DNA from: Lacticaseibacillus brantae DSM 23927
GTDB lineage: Bacteria; Bacillota; Bacilli; Lactobacillales; Lactobacillaceae
NCBI RefSeq assembly: GCF_001436115.1
Contig: NZ_AYZQ01000002.1
Coordinates: forward strand, 124,001-188,000
Direction: 5' to 3'
DNA: 64,000 bases
Part shown: in pieces, positions 8,903 through 17,205 of the stretch
How the letters are laid out: each line of letters begins with the position of its first letter
How positions within the stretch are numbered: the first letter of the stretch is position 1
Translations under genes and position numbers: made by a program
Notes under the pieces: generated by a model
Told to the model about the DNA's origin: nothing
Seen by the model: only the letters and a program-made list of their open reading frames with translations
Databases searched by the model: none

Positions 8903-10150
8903 GTGAAAAAGTTTTCTAAAGCGGAATGGGGTTGGATTTTCTACGACTGGGCGCAGGGCGGTTTCTCAATTGTCATTGTCACGGCCATCTTACCGATTTT
9001 CTTTAAAAGTGTGGCGCATACAGCCGGTGTGAGCAACGCCAACGCCACGGCTTACTGGAGTTATGCCAATAGTTTCAGCACCTTGCTGATTAGCTTGGCT
9101 GCGCCGCTACTGGGTGCGATTGCCGATTATCGGCCGAACAAGAAGCGACTGTTCTCTGTCTTTAGTTTAGCGGGGATGATTTTTACCTTAGCGATGGTCT
9201 TTGTCCCGACTAATCAATGGTTTCTCTTGCTGGCTATCTATACGCTCGGCGCGGTCGGGTATGCGGGCGCCAATATCTTCTATGATGGCTTCTTAGTGGA
9301 TGTTACCGAGCCAGACCGGATGGATCGCGTCTCAACGTTTGGCTTTGGGATTGGCTATATCGGGATGGTTATTCCGTTCATTATCGTCATGATTCTCCAG
9401 CTGACCGGTGGCTTTGGAATGCTGGATACATTGGGCATTGTCCATGTGGGCTTTATTTTGACTGCTGTTTGGTGGCTGGTCTTCTCGCTGCCGTTTTATC
9501 GCAACGTGCATCAAGTGCACGCTTTACCACCTGTGGCGCATCCGGTGGCTGAAAGTTGGCGCCGCGTCAAAAAGACTGTGGGCACAATTTGGGAACACAA
9601 GCCGATTCTGTGGTTTCTGATCGCCTACTTCTTCTATATTGATGGGGTTGATACAATCTTCAAAATGGCGACGAGCTTCGGCGTGGATCTGGGATTAACA
9701 ACCACGCAGTTGATGCTGGTGTTGTTGATGGTCCAATTAGTGGCGGTGCCGTTTACGCTGGGCTACAGCTGGCTGGCCAAAAAAATTGGAGCCAAGCGCT
9801 CAATTCTGGTGGCAGTGGCTGTCTATATCGTGATTGCCTTGTATGGCGTTACCCTACATTCTGTGACCGGCTTCTTCATTCTTGGCTTCTTAGTGGGGAC
9901 CTCACAAGGTGGGATTCAAGCGCTATCGCGGTCGTACTTTGCCCGGTTAGTGCCACCAGAATCGGCGAATGAGTACTTTGGTTTCTACAATATCTTTGGC
10001 CGATTCTCCGCCATCTTTGGACCACTGCTCTTTGGAGTGGTCACCCAAATATTTGGTAATTCACAGTTGGGAATTGCCAGCCTTGCCATCTTGTTCATCA
10101 TTGGGGGCGGAATCTTGCTCAAAGCACCAACCGCGGCCACCGCTAATTAA
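8903..10150 (+). CDS. MFS transporter, Atg22/UMF1 family
   Basis: Predicted 415-residue integral membrane protein with about twelve helices. The N-terminus (WGWIFYDWAQGGFS) and the loop after helix two (GAIADYRPNKKR) match the UMF1/Atg22-like branch of the major facilitator superfamily, annotated as vacuole-effluxer-like permeases in bacteria. Substrate unknown; yeast Atg22 exports amino acids from the vacuole. GTG start at 8903 follows AGGTG. It is a single gene between a promoter at 8866 and a strong bidirectional terminator at 10161. Confidence 0.85.
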   Translation: MKKFSKAEWGWIFYDWAQGGFSIVIVTAILPIFFKSVAHTAGVSNANATAYWSYANSFSTLLISLAAPLLGAIADYRPNKKRLFSVFSLAGMIFTLAMVFVPTNQWFLLLAIYTLGAVGYAGANIFYDGFLVDVTEPDRMDRVSTFGFGIGYIGMVIPFIIVMILQLTGGFGMLDTLGIVHVGFILTAVWWLVFSLPFYRNVHQVHALPPVAHPVAESWRRVKKTVGTIWEHKPILWFLIAYFFYIDGVDTIFKMATSFGVDLGLTTTQLMLVLLMVQLVAVPFTLGYSWLAKKIGAKRSILVAVAVYIVIALYGVTLHSVTGFFILGFLVGTSQGGIQALSRSYFARLVPPESANEYFGFYNIFGRFSAIFGPLLFGVVTQIFGNSQLGIASLAILFIIGGGILLKAPTAATAN

Positions 10151-10160
10151 AATTAATCAA

Positions 10161-10196
10161 AAAAATCTCCGAATCGACTACGATTCGGAGATTTTT
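10161..10196. terminator. Bidirectional terminator between convergent genes
   Basis: A 16-bp perfect stem (AAAAATCTCCGAATCG and its complement) with an ACTA loop is flanked by A and T runs, so it can end both the MFS gene from the left and the ABC permease gene from the right. Confidence 0.92.
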
Positions 10197-10199
10197 GCG

Positions 10200-10955
10200 T
10201 TAAACGGCCCGGCGTTTGAAGAGCACTAAACCGAGATATAAGAAAATGGCGATGTAGATGAGATTACCAATCACCAACCCTGAAGTACTGAGCTGGGTCA
10301 ATTTTTCCATGGTGCCATCAGACACCTGGGCTGACAAGTTCAGCATATTGAGCGGATTGAAACGCAGCCATGACCAGCGGGCAATCGCGCCAAACATCAG
10401 TGCTGCGGTGATGTAAGTGACGAAGTAACCGATAATCCCGATTGAAACGGCGGCAGCTGAACTGCGAAAGGCGTTCGTAATCAAGAAAACCAAACTCAAC
10501 AACAACCACAAGGTCAACCATTGCGCGCTGACACCCTGCAACAGGTTAGTCATCATTTTGCCAGTCAGCGCAAAAGTATTGTTGAACAACACCACTTTAA
10601 TCAGCAGACTCCAGATGATTGCCCCGACAAACAGTAAGATTGAATACCCCAGAATGACCAGCCATTTACTGATTAAGACCTGCGTCCGTGAATAGCGCCG
10701 GTATAGCAAGGGCCGAATCATCCCGCTTTGAAATTCCATCATCATGATATTGCTAGTTGCTGCAATTAGCATGAAGACGATGAAAATTTGGGAGGCAAAC
10801 AGGCTTTCAAATTGGGCCTGAGCATTGAAGAGGTTCGGGTAAACTTTGGACAGGATGGCCAAAATCACCATGAATCCGGCCAATGCGCTGACCCCAATGG
10901 TGGTGCTCCGTTTCTGGCCAAGTTTATAGATTTCTTGTTGGATTAATTTAATCAT
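10200..10955 (-). CDS. ABC transporter permease (ABC-2 type)
   Basis: Predicted 251-residue membrane protein with six hydrophobic segments. It opens with a cytoplasmic MIKLIQQEIYKL stretch typical of BcrB/YtrC-like ABC-2 permeases that work with BcrA-type ATPases. Its gene overlaps the end of the ATPase gene by 8 nt, so translation is coupled. The pair could export an antimicrobial peptide or confer immunity to one, or act in membrane homeostasis; nothing in the sequence decides the substrate. No two-component system or GntR regulator lies next to it, as is often seen with bacitracin-type systems. Confidence 0.82.
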   Translation of the reverse strand: MIKLIQQEIYKLGQKRSTTIGVSALAGFMVILAILSKVYPNLFNAQAQFESLFASQIFIVFMLIAATSNIMMMEFQSGMIRPLLYRRYSRTQVLISKWLVILGYSILLFVGAIIWSLLIKVVLFNNTFALTGKMMTNLLQGVSAQWLTLWLLLSLVFLITNAFRSSAAAVSIGIIGYFVTYITAALMFGAIARWSWLRFNPLNMLNLSAQVSDGTMEKLTQLSTSGLVIGNLIYIAIFLYLGLVLFKRRAV

Positions 10956-11874
10956 GAGCCACCTCCGTCTGATCGGCAGTCAACACGTTGAGTAATGTGG
11001 CTTCCAGGTCATTGTGTTCATGCACAACGTCATAAATGGCGATGTTTGCAGCGGTCAACTGGGTGATGGCTTGAGCGAGTGTGTCGTTGCTCGTTTTAGC
11101 AAAAATCACGCGTGCGTCATCAGCCAGTTCAGCTGGCACCACGAATTGGTTTGCCGCCAACAGTTGCTTGGCAGTGGCGTCATCACTCGTCTTCAAGACC
11201 AAGTAATCGACTGATTCGTCACTCAGACTTTGCATCGGTTCATTTCGAACGATATGCCCTTGGTCCAAAATGATAATGTCATCGATGACTTTTTCCAGTT
11301 CGCTCAAAATGTGACTGGAAATCAGAATGGTTGTGCCATTTTGCTTCATGCTGAAGATGAGATCGCGGACCTGCCGAGTCGCTTTAGGATCAAGGCCGTT
11401 CATGGGTTCATCGAGAATGACAAGATCTGGCTGGTTCAACACGGCTAAAGCAATGCCCAGTTTTTGTTTCATCCCCAGGGAATAATTCTTAGCCTGCTGA
11501 TCGATGTAACTGCCCATATCCAAAGCATCAATTACGGCATTCACTTGGTCTTGGTCGGTGTTATCTGCTGCAAACAGATGCAGATGCTTGCGCCCGCTGA
11601 GAAATGGGTAGATTGACGGGTATTCAATCAAAGCACCCACTCGATCCAGACTAGCGTGCCGACTGAGGGTAATCTGTTGATCAAAGACAGTGACCGTTCC
11701 GTGATTGACTGGTAATAACCCCAGTATGGTCTTCATTAATGTCGACTTACCCGCGCCGTTTTCCCCGACCAAACCGACGATATGCCCCGGTTCTAGTGAC
11801 AAATCAATAGATTTTAACACTTGTTTCTGCCCAAATTGCTTGCTGACTTGTTGCATTTGTAACACTGAACTCAT
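10948..11874 (-). CDS. ABC transporter ATP-binding protein (BcrA-like)
   Basis: Predicted 308-residue ATPase. Walker A GENGAGKST, a signature region NYSLGMKQKLGIALAV, Walker B LVILDEP and the H-loop histidine in SSHIL are all intact. The C-terminal 90 residues form the extension typical of BcrA/drug-exporter ATPases. The start at 11874 lies behind GGAGGTGG; an upstream in-frame codon at 11889 overlaps this site and was rejected. Together with the downstream permease it forms a two-gene export operon, convergent with the MFS gene and following the LysR gene on the same strand. Confidence 0.88.
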   Translation of the reverse strand: MSSVLQMQQVSKQFGQKQVLKSIDLSLEPGHIVGLVGENGAGKSTLMKTILGLLPVNHGTVTVFDQQITLSRHASLDRVGALIEYPSIYPFLSGRKHLHLFAADNTDQDQVNAVIDALDMGSYIDQQAKNYSLGMKQKLGIALAVLNQPDLVILDEPMNGLDPKATRQVRDLIFSMKQNGTTILISSHILSELEKVIDDIIILDQGHIVRNEPMQSLSDESVDYLVLKTSDDATAKQLLAANQFVVPAELADDARVIFAKTSNDTLAQAITQLTAANIAIYDVVHEHNDLEATLLNVLTADQTEVAHD

Positions 11875-11939
11875 TTTTGCCACCTCCATTGCGTTAAGCC
11901 TACTTGTTTTGCTGCAAAATGAAAAGTCAGACGCAATGC

Positions 11940-12749
11940 TTACTTCTGACTCTGGGCCATAATCTGTTGGATGACTTGGGCGACTTGTGGGTGGGGCTGA
12001 TGCGGGTAGATTAAATACAGGGCCCGAGAAATATGGCTGGGCTGGATGACAGGCAAACCAGCGGGCAATAGGGTATTTGGGATTAGAGATTGCCCAAATC
12101 CTGATTCTAGCAGTTGAATCAGAGTGTCATTATGGTTGATTTCAATGACGGATTTAGGATGCAGGCCTTGATCTTGCCAATAACGGCGAGTGTAGAAACC
12201 CACGCCTGACCCAGCTTCGCGGACAAGCCAGGGACCATTTTGAATGCCGACATGAATGAGGTCGTCGTGGCCAATTGTGCGCCGATGGACATCATCGCTG
12301 ATGAGTGGCTTCTCAATGAATCCCAGATCGAATGCCTGGCGACTCACGCCAGCGAGCACAGCTTCGGAGTTATCCACTTGAATCTGCCAGGTGATGGTTG
12401 GCAAGGCTGCAGCCAATGGCGGCAGAATTTGAGGCAGTAAGGTATTAGCCGTTGTCTGTGAAGCACCAATTGTTAATTGGGTCTGTTGATTGGCGAATCG
12501 GCCAATATCGTGTTGCACTTGATTCAATCTTTGTAGAATTTTGCTGGCATTTTGATACAGATAGTCGGCGGCTGGCGTTGGGACAACGTGCTTGCGATCA
12601 CCGCGGGCAAACAAGGTGACACCGAGGGTGGTTTCAAGTTGCTGAATCTGGGCGGTGACGGATGGCTGACTAATAAACCGCAGGCGCGCCGCTTGCGAGA
12701 AACTTCGGGTTTCATAAACTGCTTGAAAAGTTTCGAGCCATTTAAACAT
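11940..12749 (-). CDS. LysR-family transcriptional regulator
   Basis: Predicted 269 residues. The N-terminal winged helix-turn-helix is clear (SFSQAARLRFISQPSVTAQI, about residues 17-36), followed by a LysR effector-binding domain (about 88-265). Start ATG at 12749 is set by GGAGG; an upstream TTG overlaps that site. It is divergent from the YeiH-type exporter gene across about 100 bp, the classic LysR arrangement, and so most likely controls that gene in response to a small ligand, similar to the YeiE/CysL relation. The intergenic stretch has several TTGAT repeats that could carry the T-N11-A operator. Confidence 0.87.
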   Translation of the reverse strand: MFKWLETFQAVYETRSFSQAARLRFISQPSVTAQIQQLETTLGVTLFARGDRKHVVPTPAADYLYQNASKILQRLNQVQHDIGRFANQQTQLTIGASQTTANTLLPQILPPLAAALPTITWQIQVDNSEAVLAGVSRQAFDLGFIEKPLISDDVHRRTIGHDDLIHVGIQNGPWLVREAGSGVGFYTRRYWQDQGLHPKSVIEINHNDTLIQLLESGFGQSLIPNTLLPAGLPVIQPSHISRALYLIYPHQPHPQVAQVIQQIMAQSQK

Positions 12750-12848
12750 GGTGACCTCCAATAGACAAAATTGATTGAATTGATTTGAAATTGATATTTT
12801 ACTGATTATAGCATTTTCGATACACTAATCTCACTGGAGGAATCACTG

Positions 12849-13841
12849 ATGAGAAAATATCTGAACCTATTACCTGGGATTGGTGTGAGCTTACTGATCG
12901 CCATTATCAGCCAGTTGTTGGCTAAAGTTTTACCGAGCCTGGGCGCTGCGACAATCGCCATTTTGCTTGGGATCGTGGTAGGCAATCTCTGGCTTCATCA
13001 ACCAAGGTTGGCCACGGGAACTAAGTTTGCTGAGAGTAAATTTCTTGAAGTCAGCGTAATGCTGCTGGGGATGACCCTGACCTTTCAAACGATTCGCCAA
13101 ATCGGTTGGGCTGGCGCAATTTTTATCGGCCTGCAGATGAGCCTAACAATTATTTGGGCGCTGTGGTTTGGAAAGTGGCTGCGTTTCAAGCAACAAGAAC
13201 GCCAGCTGATGGCGGGTGGGAACGCCGTCTGTGGCTCGAGCGCAATCGCGTCGATTGCACCTGTGATTGAGGCGTCTGAAAGCCAGGTGGGGACCATCAT
13301 CACCATTGTTAACCTTATGGGGACTGTGTTGATGCTGACGTATCCACTAATTGCGACATTCTTGGTCGGCCCAAGTGAACTGCTGCAAGGCGCATTGATT
13401 GGCGGGACGCTGCAATCAGTTGGGCAAGTGATTGCCAGTGCTAGCATGATCAGTCCTAGTGTCGTGACCTATGCCACCTTGTTTAAAATTATGCGAATCA
13501 TTCTCCTTGTACCTGTGGTCCTTCTCTTTGGCGCTCAGCATCAACGAGTGACTCAAACGACGGGCACGACTTCAAAAAAGCGGGTGTTGGTCCCTTGGTA
13601 TGTCATCGGTTTCTTCATTTTCTGTATCTTCAATAGTCTGTGGACTTTCCCACACTGGTTATCCGGTGGCGCTCATGAAGTGAGTTCATGGCTTGAGATC
13701 ATTGCGCTGGCCGCGATTGGGCTGCGGCTTAACTTGAAAGCTTTCTTATCTGAAGGCAAGCAGTTAGCCCTGTATGGCCTGGGCGTCTTGGCCGTCCAAA
13801 TTTTAGGGGCAACTGTCTTGATACATCTGTTGTTGAAATAA
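12849..13841 (+). CDS. YeiH/YadS-type putative sulfate exporter family protein (UPF0324)
   Basis: Predicted 330-residue membrane protein with about ten helices. The family's mid-protein motif is present: GGNAVCGSSAIASIAPVI near residues 120-137, and GGTLQSVGQVIASA near residues 186-199. These match YeiH-like proteins annotated as putative sulfate or sulfite exporters. Start ATG follows GGAGG. It is divergently paired with a LysR regulator, which supports ligand-induced expression. The transported substrate is not proven for the family. Confidence 0.83.
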   Translation: MRKYLNLLPGIGVSLLIAIISQLLAKVLPSLGAATIAILLGIVVGNLWLHQPRLATGTKFAESKFLEVSVMLLGMTLTFQTIRQIGWAGAIFIGLQMSLTIIWALWFGKWLRFKQQERQLMAGGNAVCGSSAIASIAPVIEASESQVGTIITIVNLMGTVLMLTYPLIATFLVGPSELLQGALIGGTLQSVGQVIASASMISPSVVTYATLFKIMRIILLVPVVLLFGAQHQRVTQTTGTTSKKRVLVPWYVIGFFIFCIFNSLWTFPHWLSGGAHEVSSWLEIIALAAIGLRLNLKAFLSEGKQLALYGLGVLAVQILGATVLIHLLLK

Positions 13842-13966
13842 GTTTGCTGTAATCCAAAAATATATAGACGAGGCATACAGTTAATGCTATTATTTGCGCA
13901 ACGTAAATTTCCGCTAATTGCTTAGTTGGTATATCTCTTGTGGGTTATTGGAATGGGGGAATTTCC

Positions 13967-14188
13967 ATGCTCATTGAATCAATAATTTTGGCATTCGTTG
14001 CAGCTTTCGTCATTTTGCTTCGATATCGCGCATTTCAAACAAAAAAATCTGTTAATAACTGGTTTGTCTGGCATTGGTTACACTACCAGGAGAAGTACCG
14101 GAATTCTACAGCTGTGGCCCGAAATGTTAAGGCTTCGTTCATGGTAGCTTTAACTCTACTTGTGGGCAGCTGGGGCACACCCAACTGA
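13967..14188 (+). CDS. Small hypothetical membrane protein
   Basis: Predicted 73 residues, not recognised. One N-terminal membrane helix (about residues 4-22) and a weaker hydrophobic stretch near the C-terminus (about 57-70) flank a basic, aromatic middle (WFVWHWLHYQEKYR). The ATG at 13967 follows GGGGGA at good spacing; a GTG nine codons upstream is in frame but lacks a site. The gene is followed by a terminator, so it is a unit of its own between the YeiH gene and the stress cluster. Coding status rests on the start signal only. Confidence 0.5.
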   Translation: MLIESIILAFVAAFVILLRYRAFQTKKSVNNWFVWHWLHYQEKYRNSTAVARNVKASFMVALTLLVGSWGTPN

Positions 14189-14261
14189 TTACAGTTTGTA
14201 ATCCAGTGTCTAGTCTTGAGACTGGTTGATTTACATCATTCAGTTGTTACTTAAATAATCC

Positions 14262-14299
14262 AAAAACTGTTGCCGCAGCTTTGTGGCAACAGTTTTTTT
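14262..14299 (+). terminator. Rho-independent terminator after the small membrane-protein gene
   Basis: AAAACTGTTGCC and GGCAACAGTTTT flank a 10-nt loop and end in a T run. Confidence 0.85.
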
Positions 14300-14432
14300 G
14301 TGCGGGGGCTCAGGGCACCATTAATTTTTTGATTTACAAGAGCGTTTTTATTGATTTACGCATTACCAACCATTTATGCTGATTATAAGGCAGAAAGATA
14401 ATGCCTAATAAACAATAAGGGAGTTGTAAGCG

Positions 14433-14693
14433 ATGTTACATTTTATCTGGGTTTTAATTGTCGGCGCCGTTATTGGGGCAATCGGGCAAATGATCGTTGG
14501 CCGCGACATGCCACTTGGCTGGGTCGGTAATATTATTGCCGGTTTAGTCGGGTCATGGGTCGGTTCAAGCTTGTTTAGCGATTGGGGACCAGTCGTTGGT
14601 GGCATGGCAATTATTCCGGCCATCTTAGGTGCTATCATTGTTGTCTTCGTTGTTTCCCTGATTATGGGTTCAAGCAAGAAGCGGCGCGCTTAA
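14433..14693 (+). CDS. GlsB/YeaQ/YmgE family stress-response membrane protein
   Basis: Predicted 86 residues with three membrane helices and the glycine-rich pattern of the transglycosylase-associated (GlsB/YeaQ) family, for example GQMIVGRDMPLGWVGNIIAG. These proteins accompany Gls24/Asp23 proteins in Gram-positive bacteria. The start ATG follows AAGGGAG. It opens a five-gene cluster (GlsB, AmaP, DUF2273, two Asp23) with short gaps, all on the same strand, ending at the palindromic terminator at 16318. Confidence 0.87.
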   Translation: MLHFIWVLIVGAVIGAIGQMIVGRDMPLGWVGNIIAGLVGSWVGSSLFSDWGPVVGGMAIIPAILGAIIVVFVVSLIMGSSKKRRA

Positions 14694-14715
14694 GCTGCCA
14701 GACAAGGAGAAACCA

Positions 14716-15249
14716 ATGAGACCGATAACCAAATTCGCATTAGGCTTGATAGCAGTTATTGGGATTCTTCAATCATTGGCGGTGGCAGCGGTCATTTGGC
14801 CAACCACACCGATTAAAGTGTGGGTCTTACCCATTTGGCCGTGGCTGCGGATTACATTACTCGTTGGCACTGCCATCGTCTTAGCCGTGTTTGTGGTCAT
14901 GCTGGGGGTGGCAATTTTCCGCCGCAGCAAGCGCCAAGACCTCACTTTAGAGGCCAACCAAGGGTCAGTCGTGTTGTCAAAGCAGGCTTTGGAACACAAG
15001 CTCGTGAAGACAATTGCCAATGAACATCCTGTTAAGGACGTGGCTGCCAATATCAGCTTATATCGTAAGAACACCGCCACTAAGGTAGTCGTCGATGCCT
15101 ATAGCCTCAAGAGCCTTGATTTGGCTGAGGAAGGTAAACGCATCGAAGACACCGCTCAAACTGTTTTGACCAACTTGCTCGGCGTGCCAGTCAAGCGAGT
15201 TGTCGTCCATCTACATACAAACGACCGGGCCGTGCCCGGTGCGGTTTAG
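14716..15249 (+). CDS. amaP: Alkaline shock response membrane anchor protein AmaP
   Basis: Predicted 177 residues: two N-terminal transmembrane helices (about 8-28 and 38-62) followed by a cytoplasmic domain of about 110 residues. In staphylococci AmaP tethers Asp23 to the membrane. The position upstream of a DUF2273 gene and two asp23-type genes matches the conserved order. Start follows AAGGAG. The 3' end carries a GGGCCGTGCCCGG-like dyad just before the stop. Confidence 0.85.
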   Translation: MRPITKFALGLIAVIGILQSLAVAAVIWPTTPIKVWVLPIWPWLRITLLVGTAIVLAVFVVMLGVAIFRRSKRQDLTLEANQGSVVLSKQALEHKLVKTIANEHPVKDVAANISLYRKNTATKVVVDAYSLKSLDLAEEGKRIEDTAQTVLTNLLGVPVKRVVVHLHTNDRAVPGAV

Positions 15250-15263
15250 AGGAGGCAATGCGC

Positions 15264-15458
15264 ATGAAAAGCATACAAGGCATCATCATCGGCGCGATTC
15301 TAGCCGCCGCGATTCTCCAATGGGGCCTTTGGGGCATGTTGGTGATGATTTTGGCCATGGTCTTGGGGTACTTTGGCCAGCGCTGGTGGGAACCAAATTC
15401 TGCCGGTGTGATGAGATGGCTCCGTGATGGTAAACGTCAGATTAATCGAGGGAGGTGA
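15264..15458 (+). CDS. DUF2273 family small membrane protein
   Basis: Predicted 64 residues with two closely spaced hydrophobic helices (about 6-38) and a basic C-terminus. Proteins of this family sit between amaP and asp23 in Firmicutes and are thought to belong to the same membrane-bound complex. Two ATG codons lie close together; the second, at 15264, is 8 nt after GGAGG and is preferred over the one at 15258, which is only 2 nt away. The stop overlaps the ribosome site of the next gene. Confidence 0.8.
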   Translation: MKSIQGIIIGAILAAAILQWGLWGMLVMILAMVLGYFGQRWWEPNSAGVMRWLRDGKRQINRGR

Positions 15459-15462
15459 GTGG

Positions 15463-15855
15463 ATGGACGCGACATTAGATCAGAATCAATCGGTTGTGCT
15501 GGCTCAAAGTCGGCTCACCTTTGATGATTACGTGCTACAAAAAATCGCCAACCAATGCGCTCAAGAAGTCGATGGTATTCTCGGAATGGATGGGAATATG
15601 GTTGACAGTATTTCCGAGACCTTTGGTAATGAACGCTTGTCCAAAGGGATTAGCGTGGAAGTCGATGAGAATCAAGTGACTTATGACATGTCAGCAATTT
15701 TGAGTTATGACGCGGATGCTCGGGCTGTCTTTAAAGCTTTGTGTCATCACGTTGAAACCAAGGTCAAACAGATGACCGGGTTGCAGGTCCTCGAATTGAA
15801 CTTACACGTCAGTGACATGATGACTCGCCGCGAATGGCAGAAGGCAAATTCATAA
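15463..15855 (+). CDS. Asp23/Gls24 family envelope stress protein (copy 1)
   Basis: Predicted 130 residues of the Asp23 fold: the family core runs from about residue 20 (FDDYVLQKIANQCAQEVDGI) to the C-terminal VSDMMTRRE. The ATG at 15463 follows GGGAGG; an upstream in-frame ATG at 15424 lies inside the DUF2273 gene and was rejected. This copy diverges from the next one at its tail. Two adjacent Asp23-type genes suggest a mixed polymer on the membrane. Confidence 0.87.
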   Translation: MDATLDQNQSVVLAQSRLTFDDYVLQKIANQCAQEVDGILGMDGNMVDSISETFGNERLSKGISVEVDENQVTYDMSAILSYDADARAVFKALCHHVETKVKQMTGLQVLELNLHVSDMMTRREWQKANS

Positions 15856-15886
15856 ACTTCTAGACAAATAAGGGGGAACTTTATCC

Positions 15887-16312
15887 ATGGATGCAAAAGC
15901 AAAAGCAACGACAACGACTCAACCCGTTTCACAGGAATTAGTATTCGACGACAGTGTTGTTCAAAAGATTGTCGGGAAGACTAGTGCTGATGTTAATGGT
16001 ATCGTCAGCTTAGAAGGTGGCATGTTCTCAGACATGACGAACATGTTCCGCAAGGATGAAGATCCTAAGCAAGGCGTATCTGTTGATATTGAAGACAACC
16101 AAACAGTGAAAATCGAACTTGACGCGACCATGAAATATGGCGTCAAAGCACCTAAGATTTTCAACGAAGTCGTAACGTCAATTTGCAACAATGTGCAAGA
16201 TATGACGGGCTTAAAGGTAACTGACGTTAAGATGACCGTGAAGGACATGTTAACTGACGAAGAAGTTAAGCGCCAAGAAGCAAAGCAGTCTGACGACAAA
16301 GCTGAAGCTTAA
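15887..16312 (+). CDS. asp23: Asp23/Gls24 family alkaline shock protein (copy 2)
   Basis: Predicted 141 residues, closest to classical Asp23: an acidic soluble protein with the core FDDSVVQKIVGKTSADVNGI (about residues 24-43) and a charged, Lys/Glu/Asp-rich C-terminus. Asp23 forms filaments at the membrane through AmaP and protects the envelope under alkaline and other stress. Start ATG follows AAGGGGGA. Last gene of the cluster; the palindromic terminator at 16318-16359 also ends the convergent proC gene. Confidence 0.88.
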   Translation: MDAKAKATTTTQPVSQELVFDDSVVQKIVGKTSADVNGIVSLEGGMFSDMTNMFRKDEDPKQGVSVDIEDNQTVKIELDATMKYGVKAPKIFNEVVTSICNNVQDMTGLKVTDVKMTVKDMLTDEEVKRQEAKQSDDKAEA

Positions 16313-16317
16313 ACGCA

Positions 16318-16359
16318 AAAAAGGTTGGGACAAAACAATTGTTTTGTCCCAACCTTTTT
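16318..16359. terminator. Bidirectional terminator with GGGACAAAAC core
   Basis: A perfect palindrome of 42 bases centred on AATT, with arms built of AAAAAGG, TTGGGAC and AAAACAA. It lies between the convergent asp23 and proC genes. Its core GACAAAAC...GTTTTGTC recurs in other terminators of this window. Confidence 0.93.
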
Positions 16360-16371
16360 ATTTGTGTGCCA

Positions 16372-17142
16372 TTAGTTGTGGTTGGCCGCATTGACAGCAT
16401 CAATGACTGCATAACGAAAGCCATTCTTCTCTAGGGCCACGACCCCTTGGATGGTCGTGCCACCAGGGCTGGTGACGGCATCTTTAAGGTTAGCGGGATT
16501 GCCAGGAGTTTCAAAGGCTAGTTGCGCGCTACCTTTCACCATGCTGCTGACCACTTGATACGCTAACTGACGGGGCAAACCGTTTTGAACGGCTGCATCA
16601 GCCATCGCTTCCATGAAGATGTCCACAAATGCCGGGCCGCATCCACCAACAGTGCCAAGAATTCCGAGGTTGGCCTCGGGGACTTCGATCACATCACCTA
16701 AGGTTGCCAAGGTTTTGGCGATGGCCGTTTTATCCGTGGCTGCTTTCTCGCCATAGGCGACACCGGTTGTGCCGGCGTTGACTGAAACGGGGGTGTTTGG
16801 AATAATCCGAGCAATTGGGGCTTGGGGGAATAATTCAGCCAGTTCAGCTAAAGAAATTCCCGAAACCGCCGACACAATTGCCACATGACTTGGCAAAGCC
16901 TGTAAGTCTTTTAACGCTGCCAAGGTGACTTTGGCCGGGGTTACAACGAACAGTAAGTCAATGGGGGCTGCGGTGAGTTCTTCGTTGCTGGTCATGAGGT
17001 TGAAGCCTAATTGCTGCTGGAGTGCTTGCATCGGGGCCAGGCGGCCACCCTTGACATATAAATCAGTGGGCGCAAAATCGCGTAACAGGCCCTTGATGAT
17101 GGCACTGCCCATGGCGCCAGCGCCGAGAATTCCTATTTTCAT
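16372..17142 (-). CDS. proC: Pyrroline-5-carboxylate reductase
   Basis: Predicted 256-residue cytoplasmic enzyme for the last step of proline synthesis, reducing pyrroline-5-carboxylate with NAD(P)H. The N-terminal Rossmann motif GILGAGAMGSAI is clear. The family signature lies near the C-terminus (about residues 210-235), with DAVTSPGGTTIQGV. Start at 17142 follows GGGAG; codons of an 11-residue upstream extension lack a site. Single gene, convergent with asp23. No proA or proB is next to it, so it may serve glutamate- or arginine-derived substrate made elsewhere. Confidence 0.92.
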   Translation of the reverse strand: MKIGILGAGAMGSAIIKGLLRDFAPTDLYVKGGRLAPMQALQQQLGFNLMTSNEELTAAPIDLLFVVTPAKVTLAALKDLQALPSHVAIVSAVSGISLAELAELFPQAPIARIIPNTPVSVNAGTTGVAYGEKAATDKTAIAKTLATLGDVIEVPEANLGILGTVGGCGPAFVDIFMEAMADAAVQNGLPRQLAYQVVSSMVKGSAQLAFETPGNPANLKDAVTSPGGTTIQGVVALEKNGFRYAVIDAVNAANHN

Positions 17143-17205
17143 ATTAATAATCTCCCGTCTATAAGCTACAGTCATTGTAGTCGGCGAAAGAAATGAATGT
17201 CAACG

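Noticed and set aside
15232-15245. Terminator at the end of amaP (GGGCCGTGCCCGG dyad)
   Set aside because: No T run follows and the next gene starts 19 nt later; treated as part of the coding sequence.
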